NCBI GenBank assembly: GCA_017394515.1
Contig: JAFPXY010000033.1
Span: 1-43,472 of the forward strand
Length of the DNA: 43,472 nt
Direction: 5' to 3'
DNA from: Bacillota bacterium
GTDB taxonomy: Bacteria; Bacillota; Clostridia; Peptostreptococcales; Anaerovoracaceae
The notes beneath the pieces were generated by a model. The model saw only the letters and a list, made by a program, of their open reading frames with translations, made no database searches and was not told where the DNA came from. Positions within the stretch are counted from its first letter, which is position 1; every line of letters starts with the position of its first letter. This document shows positions 23,689 to 32,513 of this stretch, piece by piece. The translations under genes and the position numbers were made by a program.

Positions 23689-24967
23689 GAAAGAAAAGGT
23701 GTATCTCTGTATCGATCTTAAATCATTCTATGCTTCTGTAGAATGCGTGGAGAGAGGTCTGGATCCCATGACCACCAATCTGGTGGTGGCGGATCCATCC
23801 CGGTCCGAGGGGACTATCTGCCTGGCCGTATCTCCGTCAATGAAGGCCCTGGGCGTCAAAAACCGCTGCAGGGTATTTGAGATACCCAAATCCATAGATT
23901 ACATCATGGCGCCGCCGAGACTCCAGAAATACATAGATTATTCAGCGGAGATCTACGGCGTTTATCTGAACTACATCTCAAAGGACGACATCTACGTGTA
24001 TTCCATAGATGAGTGTTTTTTGGATGTGACGGACTACCTTAAGCTGTATAACAAGACACCCAGAGAGATGGCGGTATTTCTCATGGGAGAGATCACGTCC
24101 CAGGTTGGCGTGCGTGCCACCTGCGGCATAGGCACCAATCTGTATCTGGCCAAGGTGGCGTTGGATATTACGGCCAAGCATTCGCCGGATTTCATCGGCG
24201 AGCTCAACGAGATAAGCTACCGGGAGACCCTCTGGGACCATAAGCCCATCACGGACTTCTGGAGGGTGGGAAGAGGCACAGCCAAAAGGCTTGCCAAGTA
24301 CGGCATCTATACCATGGGAGACATAACCGAAGCTGACGAGGATCTCATGTACAAGGTCTTTGGCATCGACGCAGAGCTCCTCATAGACCACGCCTGGGGC
24401 CTGGAACCCACCACCATTAAGGACATCAAGGCTTACAAGCCTAAGAGCAACTCCCTCTCCAGGGGTCAGGTGCTCATGAGGGATTACAGCTTTGAGGAGG
24501 GAAGGCTCATCGTGAAGGAGATGATGGAGCTTCTCTCCCTTGAGATGGTCAAAAAGAATCTGGTCACCGAGTCGGTAACTCTACAGGTGGGCTATACTCA
24601 TAAGGTGGAGGCGGAACCTGCTCATGGTACCATTTCCATGGATTTTCCCACCAACGCGGGCAAGATCATGGTAGAAAAGATCTCCGAACTCTACGACAGG
24701 ATCATGGATGAGGACCTGCCCATCAGGAGAGTCTATATAAACTGCAATAACGTCAAGGAAAAGACAGAGGAGCAGCAGCTGAACTTCTTCGAGGTGGCTC
24801 TTGAAGATGACCTGAAGCGCGAAAATGATATGCAGCAGGCGATCAACAGCATCAAGAGCAAGTTCGGAAAGAACGCCATGTTCAAGGGCATGGACCTGGA
24901 AGAGGCTGCCACCACCCTTGAGAGGAATCTCCAGATAGGAGGCCATAAGAGTGGAAATGAGAAATAG
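23687..24967 (+). CDS. Y-family DNA polymerase (UvrX/DinB-like)
   Basis: 426 residues. Palm catalytic acids: D10 in CIDLKSFYASVE, and D108/E109 in SIDECFLDV. The thumb has ATCGIGTNLYLAKVALD and WRVGRGTAKRLAKYGI, and a little-finger domain follows (about 250-350). QLNFF at 364-368 resembles the beta-clamp binding motif at the end of such polymerases. It copies across damaged template during translesion synthesis. The group resembles UvrX/YqjW rather than classic DinB. The start lacks a ribosome site (palindrome instead), so translation may be coupled to the TSCPD gene. No SOS-box-like sequence is seen ahead of the run. Confidence 0.92.
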   Translation: MKEKVYLCIDLKSFYASVECVERGLDPMTTNLVVADPSRSEGTICLAVSPSMKALGVKNRCRVFEIPKSIDYIMAPPRLQKYIDYSAEIYGVYLNYISKDDIYVYSIDECFLDVTDYLKLYNKTPREMAVFLMGEITSQVGVRATCGIGTNLYLAKVALDITAKHSPDFIGELNEISYRETLWDHKPITDFWRVGRGTAKRLAKYGIYTMGDITEADEDLMYKVFGIDAELLIDHAWGLEPTTIKDIKAYKPKSNSLSRGQVLMRDYSFEEGRLIVKEMMELLSLEMVKKNLVTESVTLQVGYTHKVEAEPAHGTISMDFPTNAGKIMVEKISELYDRIMDEDLPIRRVYINCNNVKEKTEEQQLNFFEVALEDDLKRENDMQQAINSIKSKFGKNAMFKGMDLEEAATTLERNLQIGGHKSGNEK

Positions 24968-25595
24968 AGTGTATCTCTCTAAGGAGGCTGGGCCTCAGCT
25001 TGTGGAGTATATAAAGGCTTTGGGCAGGGAGGTCTGTTTTATGGCCTCGATAACTCAGGTGGCCGAGCCCGTGAGAGATCATGCGGATCTGGTTTTTTGC
25101 AGATTGAGGGAAGATGAGGTCTTCGTTGGTGACCCCGAGAAGCTGAGCCCGGTGTATCCGGGGGATGTCATATATAACGGCTGCTCCACGGGAAAGTACT
25201 TCATCCACAATCTGAAATATACAGATGAGGAGCTAATGAAAAGGGTCAGAACCCTGGGTCTCATCCCGGTGGATGTGAAGCAGGGCTATGCCAGATGCAG
25301 CATCACGCCTGTGAATGAAGAATCCATCATAACCTATGATCGGGGCATTGCTCAGGCGGCTTCGGAAGCTGGTCTGAAGGTACTCCTGGTGGAGCCCGGC
25401 CAGGTGGAACTTCCCGGTTACGACCACGGCTTTCTCGGAGGAACTTCCGGGAGAGTGGGCGACGAGATCATCTTCAACGGCGACCTTTCTGAGCACAGCG
25501 ATTTCGAGAGGATAGCGGCCTTTATCGAAGAGAGAGGGCTCAGACTCAAATATTTCAAAGAATATCCTTTGAGGGATATCGGATCCATCGTTTAG
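24951..25595 (+). CDS. GME-fold-like conserved protein (DUF6873 type)
   Basis: 214 residues from the GTG at 24951, chosen because AGGAGG lies 8 bases upstream; it overlaps the polymerase gene by 17 bp. The sequence has repeated strand-turn patterns (DVIYNGCSTGKYFIHNLKYT, then CSITPVNEESIITYDRGI) and a conserved GFLGGTSGRVGDEIIFNGDL segment. This resembles proteins described as a guanidino-modifying-enzyme fold, but I cannot confirm catalytic residues. Role in the polymerase run is unknown. Confidence 0.65.
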   Translation: MEMRNRVYLSKEAGPQLVEYIKALGREVCFMASITQVAEPVRDHADLVFCRLREDEVFVGDPEKLSPVYPGDVIYNGCSTGKYFIHNLKYTDEELMKRVRTLGLIPVDVKQGYARCSITPVNEESIITYDRGIAQAASEAGLKVLLVEPGQVELPGYDHGFLGGTSGRVGDEIIFNGDLSEHSDFERIAAFIEERGLRLKYFKEYPLRDIGSIV

Positions 25596-25617
25596 ATCTT
25601 TTGATAAGAGGTGCGGC

Positions 25618-25803
25618 ATGAGAGACGTACATGGAACAAGACCAATACCAAAGAGACCAAGGATGTCCGTGGCGGACCGGGCCAAGCAGTTTGGAGCCTT
25701 TGATCCGCTGACGGGCTTTAGCCAGGCCATCCGACGCAAAGAACTGGAGATGGAGCAGCTATTGGAAGAAAAGACCGAACACATCAAAGATGAGGAAGAA
25801 TAG
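25618..25803 (+). CDS. YolD-like small protein of the Y-polymerase cluster
   Basis: 61 residues: RMSVADRAKQFGAFDPLTGF is the hallmark of small clostridial proteins encoded beside UvrX-type polymerases (YolD-like), followed by a charged helix ending in Glu. It probably binds or controls the polymerase, by analogy. AAGAGGTG lies before the ATG. Its stop overlaps the upstream part of the MBL frame but not the chosen MBL start. Confidence 0.75.
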   Translation: MRDVHGTRPIPKRPRMSVADRAKQFGAFDPLTGFSQAIRRKELEMEQLLEEKTEHIKDEEE

Positions 25804-25813
25804 GAGAGTGACG

Positions 25814-26626
25814 ATGAAACTGACATTTTTGATAGACAACAAAACCGAATCTACGGAGTGTAACGCTGAGTGGGGACTTTCAATACTCATTGAAGCCAAT
25901 GGCGAAAAGATCCTCATGGACCAGGGAGCTTCCTCCATGCTGGTGAGCAACGCCAAGAACATGGGAATCGACCTGGGAGAGGTGGATTACGCCACCATCA
26001 GCCATGGTCATAACGACCACACCGGCGGCACGGAGTACTTCTTCGACGTGAACCACAAGGCGCCGGTATACGTCCACAAGGACGCCTTCAGCTATCAGGT
26101 GGCACTGGATCTGGACGGAAACATCGGTATTCCCTGGTCAGAGGAGTTCTTGGAAAAGAATGCAGACAGGATCATAAGGACCGAGGGAACTTATCAGATC
26201 AACGACCACGCATGGATCATCGGAAACGTGCCGGCCATAGAAGGCTTTACCCCCACGGAGAACTTTTTCATCAAGGTGGGTAACAAGCTGTTCCCAGACC
26301 AGATGCAGCATGAGCAGACCCTGGTCATCGAAGACGAAAAGGGCCTTCACGTGTTCTCGGGCTGCAGCCACAAGGGCATAGTTCCCATCCTGAGATATAT
26401 CCAACAGGAGATCCCGGGAAGGAAGATCGACAGCATCGTAGCCGGAATGCATCTTTTCTGCGCTACGGATGAGTTCATCGATCAGGTCATCGCCGAGATG
26501 AAGGAGATGGGAGTCAGAAAAGTCTTCCCCGTACACTGCACGGGCATGAACGCCATCATCCGCTTCAAATCGCAAATGGGCGATGGAGTAGAGATCGCCT
26601 GCGCCGGAGACGTGTTTGAGATCTAA
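25814..26626 (+). CDS. MBL-fold metallo-hydrolase
   Basis: 270 residues from the ATG at 25814, which has TAGGAGAG upstream. TISHGHNDHTGG near 58-69 is the HxHxDH metal motif; further metal histidines are in VFSGCSHKGI (about residue 187) and PVHCTGM near the end. It resembles the group related to the methyl-dihydropterin-phosphate synthase/F1-beta-lactamase-like hydrolases. The substrate is unknown. Last gene of the polymerase run; terminator follows. Confidence 0.88.
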   Translation: MKLTFLIDNKTESTECNAEWGLSILIEANGEKILMDQGASSMLVSNAKNMGIDLGEVDYATISHGHNDHTGGTEYFFDVNHKAPVYVHKDAFSYQVALDLDGNIGIPWSEEFLEKNADRIIRTEGTYQINDHAWIIGNVPAIEGFTPTENFFIKVGNKLFPDQMQHEQTLVIEDEKGLHVFSGCSHKGIVPILRYIQQEIPGRKIDSIVAGMHLFCATDEFIDQVIAEMKEMGVRKVFPVHCTGMNAIIRFKSQMGDGVEIACAGDVFEI

Positions 26627-26648
26627 GTTAATATATGGAATAGAAAAA

Positions 26649-26676
26649 GGGGCCGTCTCAAAAGAGACGGCTCTTA
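26649..26676. terminator. Bidirectional intrinsic terminator
   Basis: GCCGTCTC / GAGACGGC stem with a 4-base loop, A run on one side, T-rich on the other, between convergent genes. Confidence 0.85.
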
Positions 26677-26690
26677 ATAATGCAAAAAAT

Positions 26691-27914
26691 TTACTTCCGC
26701 TTTATATACGCTCCGATGATGAGCCCGGATGCTACCACAGACATAACGGTGAACATGACGAAGGCCGGCACATAGCTTCCACCGAAGTGGTCTGCCAGGA
26801 TTCCCGGCACGCTGGCTGTGATGAGGGCTCCCAGAGAATAAAAGATCTGGAAGGTCCTTACGGTCTTGGAGAATTCGAACTCCGATGAAAGGTCGCCTGC
26901 CCAGATGGACGGGCCGATGGTGGACACGGAGTAGCCGAATCCCAGGGTGAAGGCAGCTGCTAAGCTGAGGACCGGGCTTCCCAGCCCTGCCAGACAGCAG
27001 AGGCCGTTGCCTAAGGCCAGGATCACGAAGAAAATTACAGATGATCTGAAGCCTCCGATCTTGTCGGTGACTTCGCCGAAGATTATTTTGCCCACGGTGA
27101 GGGCTGCGCCGATGATGCTCATGAGGGTAGCAGCAAAGACTGCGGTGAAACCTTCAGAGGTGAAGAGCACCGGTATGTGCATGATGCCGGGATTTCCCTG
27201 AGCACCCATTAAGAAACAGCCCGTGCAGGAAAGAACCAGCACGCCCTTGGTAAGGGGCGCCTTCAGAGATCGAGGGGCGGCAGAATCTTTTGCGGCCTGA
27301 GCCAGGCGGTCTCTGTTTTCGCCCAGTCTGGTGAGCCCCAGATCGTAGGGATTGTTCCTTATTAAGAGATAGATGATAAGGGCGCAGGCTATGATGAAGG
27401 CGGCTTCCAGTCGGAACACGGTCTTCATGCTGAGAGCGCTTAAAAGTCCGGTGATCACCGGAGGAAGCACCACGGAGCCAAGGCCGGAACCTGCGGAACA
27501 GATGCTGATGGCCAAAGCTTTGTGGTCGTCAAACCACCTGCTCATGAGGATGGAAACCGGCACCATAGATCCAAAGCCGTAGGCCAGGCCGGATACTCCC
27601 GCGCCTAAAGCGAACATGGGAAAGCTGGACGCAAAGGAGTAGATGGTGAAGGCTATGGCTCCGAAGGCCGCAGCCAGCGAACCGCCCAGCCTGATCTCGA
27701 AAAGTTCGTAGTATTTGCCTATGAGCAGCATGCAAAAGAATGCTACCACCAGTCGCATGGTCACCAGAGTGGAAGTCTGGGCGTTTGAAAGTCCGAACTC
27801 GTCCCTGATGTAGGGCAAATAAATAGAGAAGCCGTTGGAAACAGCTCCCATGGTTATGAATATCAGTAATGTGCCTGCGGCGCAGATGGTCCAGGCGTAA
27901 TGATGTTTTTTCAA
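26691..27914 (-). CDS. MFS transporter (OFA-like)
   Basis: 407 residues with 12 predicted membrane segments in two halves joined by a charged loop near 200-220. Family features: GFSIYLPYIRDEFGLSNAQ after helix 1, YGFGSMVPVSILMSRWF (helix 4-5 region), and FGEVTDKIGG in the second half. This resembles the oxalate/formate-antiporter-like branch, which carries organic anions. No adjacent metabolic genes point to a substrate. Confidence 0.85.
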   Translation of the reverse strand: MKKHHYAWTICAAGTLLIFITMGAVSNGFSIYLPYIRDEFGLSNAQTSTLVTMRLVVAFFCMLLIGKYYELFEIRLGGSLAAAFGAIAFTIYSFASSFPMFALGAGVSGLAYGFGSMVPVSILMSRWFDDHKALAISICSAGSGLGSVVLPPVITGLLSALSMKTVFRLEAAFIIACALIIYLLIRNNPYDLGLTRLGENRDRLAQAAKDSAAPRSLKAPLTKGVLVLSCTGCFLMGAQGNPGIMHIPVLFTSEGFTAVFAATLMSIIGAALTVGKIIFGEVTDKIGGFRSSVIFFVILALGNGLCCLAGLGSPVLSLAAAFTLGFGYSVSTIGPSIWAGDLSSEFEFSKTVRTFQIFYSLGALITASVPGILADHFGGSYVPAFVMFTVMSVVASGLIIGAYIKRK

Positions 27915-28007
27915 AAAAGTGACCTCTATCTATGATTTGCTACCATTATATCCCAAAGAACCAACCTTGTAAAGGAATGAAAACACTGTAAATCGGTAAA
28001 GGGGTAC

Positions 28008-28036
28008 TTGAGCCTCGCACAAAACAGTGATATAAT
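28008..28036 (+). promoter_or_regulatory. sfsA promoter placed at the start codon
   Basis: TTGAGC (28008-28013), 17-bp spacer, TATAAT (28031-28036). The expected transcription start is at or within two bases of the ATG at 28043, so the mRNA would have no leader. Confidence 0.7.
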
Positions 28037-28042
28037 ATATTG

Positions 28043-28756
28043 ATGGAATATGAAAAGATAGTAACAGGCAAGTTCATAGAGAGGCCAAACCGCTTCGTGG
28101 CTCGCGTGGAAATCGAAGGAAAGCCTGAGACCGTACACGTGAAGAACACGGGAAGGTGCAGGGAACTGCTTCAGCCGGGAGCTACGGTATACCTGGAGGA
28201 TTTCCGGGACCGCATGGGAAGCCGCAAGATGCGCTATTCCCTGGTAGCCGTGGACAAGGTTGCGGAATCGGACATCATGACCGTTAACATGGACTCCCAG
28301 GCACCTAACAAGGTGGCTTTGGAAGCCTTTAGGGAGGGACGCATAGTGCCGCCCGGCATGGATGAACTTAAGGTGATCAAGCCTGAGACTAAATTCGGAG
28401 ATTCCAGATTTGACTTCTACCTGGAGGACATTTCGGGAAACCGTGCCTTTGTGGAAGTCAAGGGCGTTACTCTGGAGCATGGCGGACACGCATCCTTTCC
28501 GGATGCCCCGACGGAGCGAGGAGCACGCCATGTGGGGGAGTTGATTAAAGCCCTTGAAAAAGGGTATAAATCATATATACTATTCGTAGTGCAGATGAGG
28601 CCGATTATGGACATCTGCCCCAACGAAGAACACGACCCGGTGTTTGCCGAAGCGCTGAGAGAAGCAGGCAGAAGGGGAGTAGGCATTATGGCTTACGACT
28701 GCAAGGTCACGGCAGATACGCTTACGATAGGAGAAAAAGTTAAAGTAAAATTATAG
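28043..28756 (+). CDS. sfsA: DNA/RNA nuclease SfsA
   Basis: 237 residues matching SfsA through its length: KFIERPNRFVARVEIEGK (OB part), HVKNTGRCRELL, KFGDSRFDFYLED and AFVEVKGVTLE (the PD-(D/E)xK nuclease-like core with D and ExK), ending with the conserved RRGVGIMAYDC. SfsA was named for sugar fermentation stimulation and binds DNA; members are nuclease-like. The ATG at 28043 has no ribosome site and lies 6 bases after a -10 box. A following NfeD/stomatin operon may be read through. Confidence 0.93.
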   Translation: MEYEKIVTGKFIERPNRFVARVEIEGKPETVHVKNTGRCRELLQPGATVYLEDFRDRMGSRKMRYSLVAVDKVAESDIMTVNMDSQAPNKVALEAFREGRIVPPGMDELKVIKPETKFGDSRFDFYLEDISGNRAFVEVKGVTLEHGGHASFPDAPTERGARHVGELIKALEKGYKSYILFVVQMRPIMDICPNEEHDPVFAEALREAGRRGVGIMAYDCKVTADTLTIGEKVKVKL

Positions 28757-28779
28757 GAGTGTATTGAAAGGAGAAAGAG

Positions 28780-29226
28780 ATGATTACAATTGCAGGGATC
28801 AGCATCAGTATGGTGTGGATATGGTTGATCGTAGCCATAATTTTCATCATCATTGAGGCTATAACTGTAGGACTGACAACCATTTGGTTCGCTGCGGGAG
28901 CTCTGGTGGGACTTCTGCTGGCGTTTTTCAAAGTACCGGTGATGGCGCAAATAATCATATTCCTCATCGTGTCGCTGGTGCTTCTCGGAACCACCCGAAA
29001 GGTATTTGTCAATAAGCTTAAGACCGGTTCACAGAAGACCAATGTAGATGCTCTGGTAGGTGAAGAGGCAGTAGTCCTGGAGGACATTACGCCATTCAAT
29101 ACCGGACTCGTCAAGGTCAAAGGACAGAACTGGACAGCCGTTGCTTATGACAAGGATGCCACCATAAAGGCAGGAGAAACGGTTAAGATTAAAGCCATAG
29201 AAGGCGTTAAATTAATAGTAAAGTAA
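28780..29226 (+). CDS. NfeD family membrane protein
   Basis: 148 residues: two or three membrane segments in the first 75 (IWLIVAIIFIIIEAITVGL, then AGALVGLLLAFF and IIIFLIVSLVLLG), then a soluble OB fold (about 85-148) with LVGEEAVVLEDI, GLVKVKGQNWTAVA and GETVKIKAIEG. This is the short NfeD form that lacks the protease domain. It forms a pair with the stomatin-like gene 26 bp downstream, as in most bacteria; together they act at membrane microdomains. AAAGGAG precedes the ATG. Confidence 0.93.
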   Translation: MITIAGISISMVWIWLIVAIIFIIIEAITVGLTTIWFAAGALVGLLLAFFKVPVMAQIIIFLIVSLVLLGTTRKVFVNKLKTGSQKTNVDALVGEEAVVLEDITPFNTGLVKVKGQNWTAVAYDKDATIKAGETVKIKAIEGVKLIVK

Positions 29227-29252
29227 TTTAAAAGGAGTAAAAGGAGGATATT

Positions 29253-30149
29253 ATGGGACCTATTATCACATTTATCGTATTAGCAGTCATTCTTCTGATA
29301 ATCATCGCATTACTGGTTACCAACATCAGGATTGTACCTCAGGCTCAGGCTTACGTAGTTGAAAGACTCGGCGCATACAAAGAGACCTGGCAGGTAGGAC
29401 TTCACTTCAAGATTCCTCTTATCGACAGAGTTGCGAGAAGAGTATCACTGAAGGAGAAAGTTATCGATTTCGATCCTCAGCCGGTTATCACCAAGGATAA
29501 CGTTACCATGGAGATCGATACTGTAGTTTACTATCAGATCACAGACCCTAAGCTTTATGCTTACGGCGTTGAAAGCCCTATGGCTGCTATCGAGAATCTG
29601 ACAGCTACAACCTTAAGAAACATCATCGGTGATCTGGAACTGGATGAATCCCTCACTTCCCGTGAGCACATCAACTCCAAGATCAGGATCGTCCTTGATG
29701 AAGCAACTGACCCTTGGGGCATTAAGATCAACCGTGTAGAAGTTAAGAACATCACACCTCCAAGAGACATCCAGCAGGCTATGGAGAAGCAGATGCGTGC
29801 TGAGCGTGAGAAGCGTGAAGCTATCTTAAACGCTGAAGGTACCAAGGCATCCGCTATCCTGGTTGCAGAAGGTGAGAAGGAAGCAGCTATCCTTAACGCT
29901 GAAGCTAAGAAGCAGATGGCCATCCGCGAGGCTGAAGGTCAGGCTGAAGCTATCAGACTGGTAAACGAAGCTACCGCTTATGGACTTAAGATCATCAAGG
30001 AAGCCGGAGCAGACGAATCCGTCATCAAGCTCAAGAGTCTGGAAGCTTTCGAGAAGGCAGCAGACGGTCAGGCTACCAAGATCATCATCCCTTCAGAGAT
30101 TCAGGGACTGGCAGGCTTAGCAGCTGCAGCAAAAGAAGTGCTTAAATAG
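29253..30149 (+). CDS. SPFH/stomatin-like protein (slipin)
   Basis: 298 residues: N-terminal membrane anchor (about 5-25), band-7 domain (28-200; VPQAQAYVVERLGAYKETW, LTATTLRNIIGDLELDE) and a C-terminal alanine/glutamate-rich coiled coil (about 190-265) with repeats such as ILNAEGTKASAILVAEGEKE. It assembles into ring-like oligomers that scaffold membrane complexes and works with the NfeD protein just before it. Length is typical. AAAAGGAGG precedes the ATG. Confidence 0.95.
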   Translation: MGPIITFIVLAVILLIIIALLVTNIRIVPQAQAYVVERLGAYKETWQVGLHFKIPLIDRVARRVSLKEKVIDFDPQPVITKDNVTMEIDTVVYYQITDPKLYAYGVESPMAAIENLTATTLRNIIGDLELDESLTSREHINSKIRIVLDEATDPWGIKINRVEVKNITPPRDIQQAMEKQMRAEREKREAILNAEGTKASAILVAEGEKEAAILNAEAKKQMAIREAEGQAEAIRLVNEATAYGLKIIKEAGADESVIKLKSLEAFEKAADGQATKIIIPSEIQGLAGLAAAAKEVLK

Positions 30150-30162
30150 TTTTTTGCGAATC

Positions 30163-30191
30163 AGCCCACGTACTTATAAGGTGCGTGGGCT
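30163..30191 (+). terminator. Hairpin behind the stomatin gene
   Basis: AGCCCACG / CGTGGGCT stem with a 13-base loop but no T run after it. It may slow or partly stop transcription, or stabilise the upstream message end. Confidence 0.35.
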
Positions 30192-30219
30192 TAATGCGCT
30201 TAAAAGGAAAGGTAAAACT

Positions 30220-30897
30220 TTGAACGATACAAAATTTTCCATGAATGCGCTGATGGTGGTAGTGATTATCTTTGCAGCCATCGCATTCTTCTTTACAGTT
30301 AAAATGGTGGATCTGGCCGACAGATGGCCGGTGAACGAATTCTATAAGATCGAAGACACGGATTACGCTGTGCGCTACTCCAATCTGGAGCCTAATGGCA
30401 TCTATAAAGGAAGCGAAGCCGCCAGCAGCCTTGTAGTCGAAGGCACTTTCGGCTATGACTGGGGCGTGGCTTTGGAAGGCGACAAGCTTTATATCAACGA
30501 GTATGTGGCGACCAACGTGGGACTTACCCTCTGCGATCTGGTGGCCTTCGATATGGATGATATGTCAAAGCAGGTGATCGCCGAAAATACCTTGCTTAGA
30601 GGCCGCTGCAAGTCCGGGGAACTGGTGCTCATGGGCGACTACATCATGCCTTCGAACAACCCGGATGTGAACTCACTCTGTAAGTTCTACAGCATGTCCT
30701 CCCCGAGCTTGGCCAAGGCCGGTGAGCGGGCGACGGTGATATACATGGATCCTGACACGGGCCAGGTGCTCTTAAGCCTTGAGGACAAAAGCTTCAAGGG
30801 AGACAGCTTCGATAATAAATATCTGGATCGTACCCTGGACGAGGTGAAGGCAGAGGCAGGAGCTGCCGCTTCCGATGGAGAGGAGGCGGGAAAATGA
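30220..30897 (+). CDS. Single-pass membrane protein of unknown function
   Basis: 225 residues from a TTG at 30220, which has AAGGAAAGG 7 bases upstream; the open frame goes back to 30154 but through a hairpin. One membrane segment at about 8-30 (MNALMVVVIIFAAIAFFFTVKM) anchors an outside domain. The domain has repeated short strands with aspartates (YINEYVATNVGLTLCDLVAFDMDDM, then YMDPDTGQVLLSLED), a pattern compatible with a beta-propeller-like or lipocalin-like fold. No family recognised. It overlaps the next gene by 4 bp (ATGA), so the two are translated together. Confidence 0.7.
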   Translation: MNDTKFSMNALMVVVIIFAAIAFFFTVKMVDLADRWPVNEFYKIEDTDYAVRYSNLEPNGIYKGSEAASSLVVEGTFGYDWGVALEGDKLYINEYVATNVGLTLCDLVAFDMDDMSKQVIAENTLLRGRCKSGELVLMGDYIMPSNNPDVNSLCKFYSMSSPSLAKAGERATVIYMDPDTGQVLLSLEDKSFKGDSFDNKYLDRTLDEVKAEAGAAASDGEEAGK

Positions 30898-31409
30898 ATC
30901 CAAACTCTAAAGTGAGATTCGGTATCGATATCCGCCGTGCCTTGACCGGGGCAGACCTCTATGTGAAGACCATGCAGGCAGCGACGCTTTTGGTACTTCC
31001 CTATGTGTTTCTGGCGACCAGCTATTGGGTGGTGCTTCAGAACCGCAACCTTTGGTCGGTGCTCTTCGACATAGGCATCTCCATACTTCCCAGATGGGAG
31101 GCTCTGGGGCTGTCCTTCATATATCGCATGAGCTCCAGCGAGGTCATTTTCTTCTTCGTGATGATGGCCTTCGCCCTGATCTTCGGTATAGTCGCGGGGA
31201 AGGTTCTTCACGACGTCCATGACAAGGCGGTGAAGGCTCGCAAAGTCTTCATGGTGCTCATCATAATCGACCTGGTGCTTCGTCTGATACCCATGAGATT
31301 CAACGCTCCCTTCGGTATAGTGCCGGCGATAATTGGCTTCGCAGTGAGAGTAGTGTGCTTAGGCCTTATCTACAAGGATCTCAAGGCCGATGAGGGCGCA
31401 AAAAATTAA
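30894..31409 (+). CDS. Four-helix membrane protein of unknown function
   Basis: 171 residues with four predicted membrane segments (about 32-52, 86-108, 117-133 and 142-160) and no charged catalytic motif. Length and four-helix plan are like DUF2975 proteins such as the one at 597-1100, with which it shares no clear identity, so I leave it unnamed. Its start overlaps the stop of the preceding gene. The last codons run into a GCAAAAAA word at 31398. Confidence 0.65.
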   Translation: MNPNSKVRFGIDIRRALTGADLYVKTMQAATLLVLPYVFLATSYWVVLQNRNLWSVLFDIGISILPRWEALGLSFIYRMSSSEVIFFFVMMAFALIFGIVAGKVLHDVHDKAVKARKVFMVLIIIDLVLRLIPMRFNAPFGIVPAIIGFAVRVVCLGLIYKDLKADEGAKN

Positions 31410-31452
31410 CTAGAGAAAAGTATTATTTAAATGTGACAAAGGAGGTCAGATC

Positions 31453-32481
31453 ATGAGACATCTCAGAGATATGCAGCCAAAGGTAATAACAGAACTGAAG
31501 GATCGGGATTTCATTTGTCGCGACACAAAAGATGACACTGACGATATCGTTAAGGCCTTGGAGTGCATATATTCACACTATAAATATGATTATTTGCACC
31601 AGGCACTTTACGATATCGATTACTTTAAAGAGATACTGAGAAACGGCAGATACCTGGCAGCTGTAGCCGAAAACAAGAGCGGCCAGGTCATGGGCTTTGG
31701 AGCCCTGGATGAGCATCCTTGGTTCGGCGGTCTCATGGAGATGGGCGGCCTTGTGGTCAATCCCATCGCGCGTGGTCTGGGCCTGGGCGACATGCTGGAC
31801 GACTACCGCATAGAAGCGGGGAGAAAAAGAGGCGTCATGGGCCTGTTTTCGACGCCTGTAATGCCGAATCCAGCTTCTCAGAGACTTCTTACCAGACATG
31901 GCTTCATTGCGACGGGCATGTATTTCCACGCAGGCGGCCCTGAATCCCTGGGCGGCTCCGGTGATGGCATCCATCCCATGGACTGCGGTTTCGGCGTATA
32001 TATCTATGATAAGGAGACGGAGCATTTGATCTATGCTCCTGAGGAATGCAAAGAATTCATAAAAGAAGTTTATGAAGAGGTAGGCCTTCCATATGGATTT
32101 CTGGGGCCTACTGAGAAAGCTCCCTGTGAGACGGTACTGGATCTCAATCATGAGGTGGTCTCAAGGCTTCTCGAGGTCAAGGTCGAGAACATCGGTCAGG
32201 ACTACAGGGAAAAGATCAAAGCTCTTCCGTACTTTGAAGAGGAGACCGCTCTTGAGGCTCTCATGATGCTCGTCGAGATGAGAGATCCACTTTGTCCGGA
32301 GTTCTATGAATACCTTCGTGGACAGGGCTTCATATTTACGGGCTGCGTGCCCGGAGGCACCGGCGATCTCATAGTCATGGAACATCTCAAGTATACCATC
32401 GACAGAGATTTCACAGTGACGGAACCGGACTATGGCAGGGTATTGGATAAGATTTTGAGGTTGAACGGGATTGAGATGTAG
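31453..32481 (+). CDS. GNAT-family acetyltransferase with extra C-terminal domain
   Basis: 342 residues. The N-terminal half is a GNAT domain (about 20-165) with acetyl-CoA loop RGLGLG (107-112) and a closing segment PASQRLLTRHGFIATGMY. The second half (about 200-342) is of unknown fold and carries a second short FEYLRGQGFIFTGCVPGG-like strand that resembles the end of a GNAT domain, so this may be a two-domain GNAT with a degenerate second copy. Acceptor substrate unknown. AAAGGAGG precedes the ATG. Confidence 0.8.
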   Translation: MRHLRDMQPKVITELKDRDFICRDTKDDTDDIVKALECIYSHYKYDYLHQALYDIDYFKEILRNGRYLAAVAENKSGQVMGFGALDEHPWFGGLMEMGGLVVNPIARGLGLGDMLDDYRIEAGRKRGVMGLFSTPVMPNPASQRLLTRHGFIATGMYFHAGGPESLGGSGDGIHPMDCGFGVYIYDKETEHLIYAPEECKEFIKEVYEEVGLPYGFLGPTEKAPCETVLDLNHEVVSRLLEVKVENIGQDYREKIKALPYFEEETALEALMMLVEMRDPLCPEFYEYLRGQGFIFTGCVPGGTGDLIVMEHLKYTIDRDFTVTEPDYGRVLDKILRLNGIEM

Positions 32482-32513
32482 CTTGAAGAAGTATAGAAAT
32501 TGACCCCGGCAAC

